Translations under genes and position numbers: made by a program | Shown: positions 1-5,385 of the stretch, in pieces | Position numbering within the stretch: position 1 is the first letter of the stretch | Layout of the letters: each line of letters starts with the position of its first letter | Notes under the pieces: generated by a model | Database searches by the model: none | What the model was told of the DNA's origin: nothing | The model's input: the letters and a program-made list of their open reading frames with translations, nothing else | Assembly: GCA_036847245.1 (NCBI GenBank) | Contig: DAIUAL010000208.1 | Span: 1-6,148, forward strand | Source of the DNA: UBA4661 sp002405405 | Lineage (GTDB): Bacteria > Bacteroidota > Ignavibacteria > Kapaibacteriales > UBA4661 | Length of the DNA stretch: 6,148 nucleotides | Reading direction: 5' to 3'

Positions 1-236
1 CCGATTTCCGCCGGGAGAGTCGTCAGGTTGTTGTTACCAAGATCCAGTACATAGACTTGATCGGGTTGTTTTAGGGCTTCTTCTAGCGATGTATACACCT
101 TCCCTGGTTGAGCATACGCACTTCGTACACCGCCTATCCCCATGCACCACAATATACAGAACAATGTAAGGTACATATACAATACCGTAGTACTTGACTG
201 TACGATACTCTTTGCTGTACTTTTTACGACGTTCAT
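1..236 (-). CDS. Secreted leucine-rich-repeat protein, N-terminal part (runs off the left edge)
   Basis: Read on the minus strand from an ATG at 236-234, the frame stays open to the window edge (78 codons). Residues 1-20 are polar. Residues 21-42 form a hydrophobic segment (MYLTLFCILWCMGIGG, then VRSAYA) that looks like a signal peptide cleaved after AYA, just before QPGK. About residues 47-59 (TSLEEALKQPDQV) lead into a repeat, YVLDLGNNNLTTLPAEIG, which has the LxLxxNxLxxLP pattern of leucine-rich repeats. An in-frame stop lies upstream with no other ATG between, so 236 is the first possible ATG; a second ATG at 176 sits directly at the hydrophobic core and is an alternative start. The ribosome-binding site is poor (GGGG about 7 bases upstream). 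I infer an exported protein-binding LRR protein of unknown partner. It is divergently oriented to the restriction gene and probably unrelated to it. Confidence 0.8.
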   Translation of the reverse strand, partial: MNVVKSTAKSIVQSSTTVLYMYLTLFCILWCMGIGGVRSAYAQPGKVYTSLEEALKQPDQVYVLDLGNNNLTTLPAEI

Positions 237-308
237 ATAAACCCCGCAGATACTTGTGATGAAAAATATGATGAGACTTTTTTACAAGAGTGTTGCCCCC
301 CACTTTTT

Positions 309-325
309 CCATAACGCTATTATGG
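309..325. repeat. Short dyad upstream of the LRR gene
   Basis: CCATAA and TTATGG form a perfect 6-bp inverted repeat around a 5-base centre, 73 bases upstream of the LRR start codon. It could be an operator or simply chance. Otherwise 237-440 shows no gene I can support. Confidence 0.3.
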
Positions 326-424
326 ATGACGTGAACACTATTGAGGGATGAGTCTTCGGCAATAATCAGACTTGAAAAATAGTACCTGCGAAGATTACTT
401 GAAGTACCTTGATCTCCAAACACA

Positions 425-439
425 GCACACTCATGACTC
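425..439 (+). repeat. Copy 1 of a 15-bp repeat that recurs at the restriction gene start
   Basis: GCACACTCATGACTC occurs here and, identically, at 1368-1382, where its ATG is the start codon of the Type ISP gene. Similarity continues weakly for about 11 more bases (ATT and AACG shared). In this copy the ATG is followed after three codons by TAA, so it is not a gene start. It may be a relic of a duplicated gene start or a shared binding site. Confidence 0.6.
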
Positions 440-479
440 TATTATAACGGAAAAACTTCAAGTCACTCTCTCAGAAATA

Positions 480-496
480 GCTTAAAATCGTGCTTT
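480..496 (+). repeat. Direct repeat copy 1 (GCTTAAAAYCGTGCTTT)
   Basis: This 17-base stretch recurs at 569-585 with one mismatch (T versus C), 89 bases downstream. It is too long to be expected by chance in so short a region. Its role is unknown; it lies in the gene-free stretch. Confidence 0.55.
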
Positions 497-568
497 GCGT
501 GTCATTTGTTGTCTTTTGATTTCAAATAAAATCACACTTTTGCCTCCTCGATAGGAGTTACTGAAACC

Positions 569-585
569 GCTTAAAACCGTGCTTT
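569..585 (+). repeat. Direct repeat copy 2 (GCTTAAAAYCGTGCTTT)
   Basis: Second copy of the 17-base repeat first seen at 480-496, differing at one base. It sits just before a 12-bp tandem repeat at 593-616. Confidence 0.55.
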
Positions 586-592
586 CAAGAAA

Positions 593-616
593 TTTACTTA
601 CCGTTTTACTTACCAT
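593..616 (+). repeat. 12-bp tandem repeat, two units
   Basis: TTTACTTACCGT is followed directly by TTTACTTACCAT, differing at one base. It is one of several small repeats packed into 480-700. Confidence 0.6.
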
Positions 617-652
617 AAACTTTTAAGACTGCCTTTTACCACAATCGGCGTG

Positions 653-692
653 AGTCCGAATAGTCCGAAGAAAGTCCGAAATTTAGTCTGAA
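653..692 (+). repeat. AGTCCGAA repeat cluster (three exact, one variant)
   Basis: AGTCCGAA occurs at 653-660, 662-669 and 673-680, with AGTCTGAA at 685-692. The start-to-start spacings are 9, 11 and 12 bases, close to one DNA turn, so the units would lie on roughly the same face of the helix. GTCCGAA appears again at 788-794. This resembles an iterated protein-binding site, but no binding protein can be named. Confidence 0.5.
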
Positions 693-720
693 TACTCTCC
701 CAATGCTCCTAAAGAAAAAC

Positions 721-754
721 GCCCACTCCGATATGATCGGGGCGTGGGCTTTTT
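721..754 (+). terminator. Intrinsic terminator-like hairpin
   Basis: GCCCAC (721-726) pairs with GTGGGC (744-749), and TCCGAT (727-732) pairs with ATCGGG (736-741) with one T-G pair, leaving an ATG loop and a 2-base bulge. Five T's follow (750-754) and AAAAA precedes it, so it could work in both directions. No gene ends just upstream on the plus strand, so what it terminates is unclear. Confidence 0.65.
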
Positions 755-759
755 ACCCT

Positions 760-1160
760 GCATCATGTAACGTGCCTGATGCCGAACGTCCGAAACGCCG
801 GGTTAGATTCATCAAAAGAAGCAATGCACTTTATTGCTAAAAAATTAGCGGACGAACGGCACTGAATGATTCCGTGCAATCATTGCCGAGAGTACATTGC
901 TGACACCACACGGATGCTCTTTTGATGTACGTGTTACACATAGGGGATCGTATCCTACCTATCGGTGTCAACACCTGCTACAAAGTTAAAAACTAATCTG
1001 CGCAGGGAACAACTGAATTTTCGTTAAATTTGAGCGTAGTTCTTGCTCCATGATGGGACGAAAAATCGAAAGCACTATCTAACCATAGAAGAATTACAGT
1101 GGTTCTTGACCTATGACGGTATGAGGAAATCTTTGTGTTTCAGGCAATCGTGTGAGAACC
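760..1160 (+). other. Gene-free stretch rich in small hairpins; possible untranslated RNA
   Basis: No convincing protein frame exists here; the longest open stretches are about 40-60 codons and match no family I know. Several inverted repeats are visible. CATCAAAAGAAGCA (810-823) faces TGCTCTTTTGATG (915-927), complementary apart from one bulged base. Within that lie AGCAAT/ATTGCT, GCTAA/TTAGC, and AATGATT/AATCATT inside a CGGC/GCCG pair. A strong terminator follows at 1165-1206, and another terminator-like hairpin lies before it. It does not resemble tRNA, tmRNA, SRP RNA or RNase P RNA by eye. A small RNA gene is possible but unproven; a decayed gene is the alternative. Confidence 0.3.
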
Positions 1161-1164
1161 ATAT

Positions 1165-1206
1165 AAGCGTTACCAGCATTATGTGTGCGGGTAACGCTTT
1201 ATTTTT
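1165..1206 (+). terminator. Strong Rho-independent terminator
   Basis: AAGCGTTACC (1165-1174) and GGTAACGCTT (1190-1199) form a perfect 10-bp stem over a 15-base loop, followed by a T-rich run (TTATTTTTT). It lies 170 bases before the restriction gene and would insulate it from upstream transcription, or end a transcript from the gene-free stretch. Confidence 0.8.
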
Positions 1207-1272
1207 TCTCACTGAATGATCTCTTGCAAAATGATTGATAAGAAAACAAGGCACTGACCCATAACCCAGCTT

Positions 1273-1289
1273 CAACAGAAGTTCAGTTG
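1273..1289. promoter_or_regulatory. Odd-centred palindrome upstream of the restriction gene, possible operator
   Basis: CAAC-A-GAA-G-TTC-A-GTTG is a 17-bp dyad with one mismatched pair and a single central base. It overlaps the possible -35 box at 1287. The position would suit repression of the restriction gene, but no regulator gene is visible in the window. Confidence 0.3.
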
Positions 1290-1315
1290 TGAGCAATGAA
1301 AAAATGCAGTAACTT
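1287..1315 (+). promoter_or_regulatory. Possible promoter of the restriction gene
   Basis: TTGTGA (1287-1292) and TAACTT (1310-1315) are separated by 17 bases and lie downstream of the 1165-1206 terminator. Both boxes are weak matches to the sigma-70 consensus. No Bacteroidota-type TAnnTTTG box is obvious. This is a guess. Confidence 0.22.
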
Positions 1316-1367
1316 TTTTATTCGATAAATACTCAACCGTATCGTCTCCTCTTCCCCTAAAAAAACT

Positions 1368-1382
1368 GCACACTCATGACTC
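1368..1382 (+). repeat. Copy 2 of the 15-bp repeat, spanning the restriction gene start codon
   Basis: Identical to 425-439. Here the ATG at 1376-1378 begins the Type ISP gene. No Shine-Dalgarno sequence is seen in the 20 bases upstream. Confidence 0.6.
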
Positions 1383-4300
1383 CATTTCAACGCATTATAC
1401 AAGAGTACCGTACAACAGCATTTTCCGAAGCAAATAAAGGGCAACGCTTTGAACGCCTCATACAGGCATTTCTTCTTACCGATCCAACCTATGCACCACA
1501 ACTTGAAACAGTATGGCTGTGGAATGAATTTCCTTTTCGCAAGGAGTTAGGCGGACAGGATACAGGCATTGATCTTGTCGCAAAGACGATCTCAGGCGAC
1601 TATTGGGCGGTGCAGTGTAAATTCTATGCAGAGCAAACACAGATTGACAAACCCGATGTTGATACCTTTCTTGCTACTTCAAGCCGTACCTTTCGTGATG
1701 ACTATTTCCGTGAACAGTCCTTTGCACGGCGGTTATGGGTTTCTACCACCTCCAAATGGTCAAGCAATGCCGAAGAGTCTATCAAGAATCAACAGCCCGC
1801 TGTTACCCGTATTCATCTCTATGATTTAGAACAAGCACAGGTTGATTGGCAGAAGATTGCCGATGGTATTTCGGGTATGTCAGCACGAAAAGACAAAAAA
1901 CCAATTTTCCCCCATGTCCTTGAGGTAGTGCGCTCATGCCATACATACTTCCAATCGCATGAACGTGGCAAGCTCATCATGGCTTGTGGTACAGGCAAAA
2001 CTATTACGTCGCTCAAGATTGCCGAGCATGAAACCAATCATCGCGGTTTTGTGCTTTTTCTTGTTCCCTCGATTGCACTTATCAATCAATCGCTCAAAGA
2101 ATGGTGCTATCAATCGAAAGAACCTATCAATGCCGTGTGTATCTGTTCCGATGCAGAAGCAAGCAAAGCCAAGAAAGCGAAATCAAATAATCAAGAAGAT
2201 GTACTCACACAAAGCGTTGTGGATTTAGCCGCTCCTGCCTCGACTAATGTACCGAGTATCATACGCCAACTGCAAACATTTCGACAGTCTGCCAATCAAG
2301 GTATGACCGTTGTATTCTCGACCTATCAATCTATCGAAGTCATTGCCCAAACACAGCAAGAATTATTGAAATCAGACCCTACGGCTATCTTCGATCTCAT
2401 CATTTGCGATGAAGCACATCGCACCACAGGCGTAACACTCAGTGGTGAAGATGAATCTGCTTTTGTGAAAGTTCATGACGGCTCATACTTGCAATCGAAA
2501 CGCCGACTCTACATGACGGCAACACCACGTCTGTATGGCTCTGATGCAAAAAGTAAAGCCGCACAGTATGATGCGGAATTATGTTCGATGGATGATACCA
2601 CTCTCTATGGCGAAGAAATCTACCGCATTGGTTTTGGTGAGGCAGTACAAAAAGGTCTGCTCACGGATTACAAAGTACTTGTGCTTACGCTGAGCGATAA
2701 GGACGTACCACCCGCTATTCTCCGCATGATTTCTGATGCTGACAATGAAGTCAATACCGATGATGCCTCAAAGCTCATCGGTTGTATCAGTGCACTCTCG
2801 AAGAAAATGCTTGGCGACCACAGCAATCTCCGCGAAACCGATCCCGATCTCATGCGTCGTGCTGTGGCATTCTGCCCCCGTATTCAAGACAGTAAAAAAA
2901 TATCAGAAGCATTCAATCAGATTGGCAAAGATTACATTCATTCGCTTCCGCTCGAAGGGCAGGACAGTATGGTGCGTGTTCATGCACAGCATATCGATGG
3001 CACAATGGATACATCCAAACGCGAAGAATTACTGTCATGGCTCAAAGAATCCGGCGATACCAATGATTGCCGTGTCTTGACCAATGTTCGCTGTCTGAGC
3101 GAAGGTGTTGATGTACCCTCGCTCGATGCCGTGATGTTTCTTTCGCCCCGCAATTCGCAAATTGATGTCGTGCAATCTGTCGGTCGTGTTATGCGTCGCG
3201 CTCCGAACAAAAAATATGGTTACATCATTATTCCGGTGGTGGTGCCAAGCGATACCAAACCCGAAGATGCTCTCAATGATAACGAACGATTTAAAGTTGT
3301 CTGGACAGTGCTTAACGCTCTCCGCGCTCATGATGATCGCTTTAATGCAACCGTCAATAAAATCGAACTCAATATCCACAAGCCCACCAATATCCTCATT
3401 GGTACGCCCGAATATACTTTCGATGATGGTGGCGCACCACAAGCAGTACGCGAACCCGAAACCGCTTATACAGCGCAGACCATACAAAACCAACTCGTCA
3501 TGCAGTTTGAGCAACTCAAAGGGCTTATCTATGCGCGTATGGTGGAGAAAGTCGGTGATAAACGTTATTGGGAACAATGGGCAAAAAATGTCGCCGATAT
3601 TGCCGAGCGTCATGTAGCACGTATCAAACGATTGATTCAAGACAAAGGCAAACATGCCAGCGCATTCGAGGGATTTTTAGATGGCTTGCGTAAGAATATC
3701 AATCCAAGTATTGATGAGCAAGATGCCATCGAGATGCTTTCACAACATCTTATCACCAAGCCCGTCTTTGATGCACTCTTCGAGGGCTATTCGTTTGTGG
3801 CGCATAATGCTGTATCGCGCTCGATGCAAGCCATGCTCGATTTGCTTGAAGAGCAGTCTATGGAGAAAGATGCCGAATCGCTGAATAAATTCTATGAGTC
3901 CGTAAAAATGCGTGCCGCAGGAATTGATAATGCCGAAGGCAAACAACGGATCATCATCGAGCTGTACGATAAGTTCTTCAAAACAGCATTCCCCAAAATG
4001 GTGGAGCAACTTGGTATTGTCTATACCCCTGTCGAAGTAGTGGACTTTATCATTCATTCAGTCAATGATATTCTGCACAAAGAGTTCGGCAGAAGTATCT
4101 CCGATGAAAATATCCATATCCTTGATCCTTTTACCGGCACAGGAACATTCATCGTGCGCTTGCTCCAAAGCGGACTTATCAAACTTGAAGATTTGGAGCG
4201 CAAGTACAAGCACGAACTCCATGCCAACGAAATCGTTCTCTTGGCATACTACATTGCCGCTATCAATATCGAGAATGCCTATCATGACCAAACACCCGAC

Positions 4301-4888
4301 CCCGATGATGGCATCGGCAAAGCACGCTATACACCATTCGAGGGTATTGTTCTGACCGATACTTTTCAGCTGGGTGAAACCGAAGCGCCCGAGCAACTTT
4401 CTTCTGAAATGTTTCCGCAAACCTCAGAGCGTGTTATCAATCAAAAGACAGCCCCGCTCCGTGTCATTATCGGCAATCCACCATACTCAGTAGGGCAAAA
4501 ATCTGCCAATGATAATGCCCAAAATCAAAAGTATCCACAGCTCGACCAACGCATCGCCAATACCTATGCACAAGCGACTAATGCAACGAATAAAAACTCC
4601 TTGTATGATTCGTATATCAAAGCATTTCGATGGAGTACTGACCGCTTAGGCAAGGATGGCGGTATCATTTGTTTTGTCTCGAATGGTGCATGGATTGATG
4701 GTAATGCACAGGACGGTTTCCGCAAAACATTGCAAGAAGAATTCTCGGCTATCTATGTCTTTAATCTGCGTGGGAATGCTCGTACAAGTGGTGAATTACG
4801 ACAAAAAGAAGCAGGCAATGTTTTCGGCAGTGGCAGTCGCACACCGATAGCAATTACACTCTTGGTGAAGAAGCCGGAAGAGAATTGA
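1376..4888 (+). CDS. Type ISP restriction-modification enzyme (LlaGI/LlaBIII-like), interrupted before its target-recognition domain
   Basis: This is a single-chain restriction, translocation and methylation enzyme. Residues 1-170 match the Mrr-like nuclease, with GIDLV near 64-68 and the Q-C-K catalytic triad end at 80-82. Residues about 175-650 are a superfamily 2 helicase: Walker A ACGTGKT (203-209), DEAH (345-348), TATP (381-384) and QSVGRVMRR (600-608). An alpha-helical coupler follows. The N6-adenine methyltransferase has TPVEVVDFI (884-892), motif I DPFTGTGTF (917-925) and motif IV NPPY (1034-1037). Family members are roughly 1,570 residues; this one stops at 1170, straight after PIAITLLVKKPEEN, so the target-recognition domain is missing. 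The missing continuation resumes at 6062. The ATG at 1376 is the first start after an in-frame TAA at 1358. Without target recognition this product should not act specifically unless the remainder is supplied as a second chain. Confidence 0.93.
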   Translation: MTPFQRIIQEYRTTAFSEANKGQRFERLIQAFLLTDPTYAPQLETVWLWNEFPFRKELGGQDTGIDLVAKTISGDYWAVQCKFYAEQTQIDKPDVDTFLATSSRTFRDDYFREQSFARRLWVSTTSKWSSNAEESIKNQQPAVTRIHLYDLEQAQVDWQKIADGISGMSARKDKKPIFPHVLEVVRSCHTYFQSHERGKLIMACGTGKTITSLKIAEHETNHRGFVLFLVPSIALINQSLKEWCYQSKEPINAVCICSDAEASKAKKAKSNNQEDVLTQSVVDLAAPASTNVPSIIRQLQTFRQSANQGMTVVFSTYQSIEVIAQTQQELLKSDPTAIFDLIICDEAHRTTGVTLSGEDESAFVKVHDGSYLQSKRRLYMTATPRLYGSDAKSKAAQYDAELCSMDDTTLYGEEIYRIGFGEAVQKGLLTDYKVLVLTLSDKDVPPAILRMISDADNEVNTDDASKLIGCISALSKKMLGDHSNLRETDPDLMRRAVAFCPRIQDSKKISEAFNQIGKDYIHSLPLEGQDSMVRVHAQHIDGTMDTSKREELLSWLKESGDTNDCRVLTNVRCLSEGVDVPSLDAVMFLSPRNSQIDVVQSVGRVMRRAPNKKYGYIIIPVVVPSDTKPEDALNDNERFKVVWTVLNALRAHDDRFNATVNKIELNIHKPTNILIGTPEYTFDDGGAPQAVREPETAYTAQTIQNQLVMQFEQLKGLIYARMVEKVGDKRYWEQWAKNVADIAERHVARIKRLIQDKGKHASAFEGFLDGLRKNINPSIDEQDAIEMLSQHLITKPVFDALFEGYSFVAHNAVSRSMQAMLDLLEEQSMEKDAESLNKFYESVKMRAAGIDNAEGKQRIIIELYDKFFKTAFPKMVEQLGIVYTPVEVVDFIIHSVNDILHKEFGRSISDENIHILDPFTGTGTFIVRLLQSGLIKLEDLERKYKHELHANEIVLLAYYIAAINIENAYHDQTPDPDDGIGKARYTPFEGIVLTDTFQLGETEAPEQLSSEMFPQTSERVINQKTAPLRVIIGNPPYSVGQKSANDNAQNQKYPQLDQRIANTYAQATNATNKNSLYDSYIKAFRWSTDRLGKDGGIICFVSNGAWIDGNAQDGFRKTLQEEFSAIYVFNLRGNARTSGELRQKEAGNVFGSGSRTPIAITLLVKKPEEN

Positions 4889-4979
4889 GCAATAGCATAT
4901 TTATGACTTATACAGCATTGAATACCAGCATAACCAACACAAAGATAATCAAGAGGTATTGAGCATGGAACATAGCATA
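4885..4979 (+). repeat. Imperfect direct repeat and AGCAT cluster ahead of the RhuM gene
   Basis: TTGAGCA-ATAGCATA at 4885-4899 recurs at 4959-4979 as TTGAGCA-TGGAAC-ATAGCATA, with six extra bases. The second copy spans the RhuM start codon. AGCAT occurs five times (4894, 4914, 4927, 4962, 4974), far more than expected in 85 bases. It may be an autoregulatory site or the trace of a local duplication. Confidence 0.5.
4951..4956 (+). promoter_or_regulatory. Ribosome-binding site of the RhuM gene
   Basis: AAGAGG lies 8 bases upstream of ATG 4965 and is the clearest Shine-Dalgarno sequence in the window. It decides the start over TTG 4959. Neither large neighbouring gene has one this clear. Confidence 0.55.
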
Positions 4980-5231
4980 GAAATCTACACATCGAGCGAT
5001 AACCAAGTTATGATTGCTGTTACATTAGAGAATGAAACAGTATGGCTGAATCGGCAACAGCTCTCGGTATTGTTTGATAGAGATGTTAAAACAATAGGAA
5101 AACATATCAACAACATTTTTGATGATGGTGAACTTGAGAAAAGTGCAGTTGTCGCAAATTTTGAAAAAACAAAAAAAGGAGGGGAAACATTTAAAGTGAT
5201 AAACATAAACAATGATGAGATTATAAAATAA
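4965..5231 (+). CDS. RhuM-Fic fusion, 5' part (RhuM N-terminal domain, ends at an in-frame stop)
   Basis: The first 56 residues (MEHSIEIYTSSDNQVMIAV to NNIFDDGE) are typical of the RhuM family: an N-terminal beta-strand pair, then VWLNRQQLSVLFDRDVKTIGKHINN, a helix-turn-helix-like segment. RhuM was named from a Salmonella pathogenicity-island gene; the function of the domain is not established, but a DNA-binding role is likely. ATG 4965 is chosen over TTG 4959 because AAGAGG lies 8 bases upstream of it. After residue 56 the reading becomes A-rich (EKSAVVANFEKTKKGG, then ETFKVININNDEIIK) and stops at TAA 5229. That tail aligns without gaps to residues encoded just past the N's, so it is probably a faulty copy of the same stretch rather than the true end. 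Confidence 0.8.
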   Translation: MEHSIEIYTSSDNQVMIAVTLENETVWLNRQQLSVLFDRDVKTIGKHINNIFDDGELEKSAVVANFEKTKKGGETFKVININNDEIIK

Positions 5232-5253
5232 GGATATATAGTAAAATAAAAAC
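5132..5253 (+). repeat. Left copy of a 122-base in-frame duplication facing the assembly gap
   Basis: Aligned by hand without gaps to 5264-5385 (offset 132), about 65% of bases agree, starting ACTTGAG and continuing in the same codon phase past two stop codons (TAA 5229, TAA 5247; GGATATATAGTAAAATAA against GGCTATAGAGTCAAATCG). About 33 of 42 differences have A in this copy. The right copy encodes the normal family sequence. Confidence 0.7.
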
Positions 5254-5263
5254 NNNNNNNNNN
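5254..5263. other. Assembly gap (10 N)
   Basis: Ten N's in a row, a usual placeholder for a scaffold join of unknown length. It falls inside the RhuM-Fic gene, between two diverged copies of the same sequence. Confidence 0.98.
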
Positions 5264-5385
5264 ACTTGAGATTAGTGCAGTTGTCGCTATTTTTGCGACA
5301 ACTGCACAGTATGGGAAAACATATCAAGTGGAGCACTACAACCTTGATGTCATTATCTCTGTTGGCTATAGAGTCAAATCGCAAC
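5264..5385 (+). repeat. Right copy of the 122-base duplication facing the gap
   Basis: Ungapped counterpart of 5132-5253. It encodes LEISAVVAIFATTAQYGKT, then YQVEHYNLDVIISVGYRVK, the expected RhuM continuation. Joining 5132 to 5265 gives an unbroken RhuM reading frame. Confidence 0.7.

Noticed and set aside
34..423. 129-codon minus-strand open frame
   Set aside because: It overlaps the LRR gene's signal-peptide region in another phase, resembles no family, and the LRR frame explains the DNA better.
760..1160. tRNA, tmRNA, SRP RNA or RNase P RNA
   Set aside because: No conserved landmark sequences of these RNAs could be recognised by eye.
1034..1218. Open stretch containing RKHYLTIEELQWFLTYD
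   Set aside because: It lacks a credible start and ribosome-binding site, runs through the terminator hairpin, and matches no family I can name.
1111..1501. Two short minus-strand open frames (1111-1296 and 1283-1501)
   Set aside because: The first runs through the strong terminator, the second lies antisense over the restriction gene start, and neither shows recognisable motifs.
3035..3655. 206-codon minus-strand open frame
   Set aside because: It is entirely antisense to the helicase/coupler part of the Type ISP gene, whose motifs are clear; it is a by-product of codon usage.
4886..4964. Continuation of the restriction enzyme directly after its stop by frameshift
   Set aside because: None of the three frames gives a convincing Type ISP continuation here, whereas a clear one is found at 6062.
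5132..5385. Diversity-generating retroelement template and variable repeat
   Set aside because: The adenine bias is suggestive, but nine non-adenine differences, no reverse transcriptase in the window and an adjoining assembly gap make an artefact likelier.
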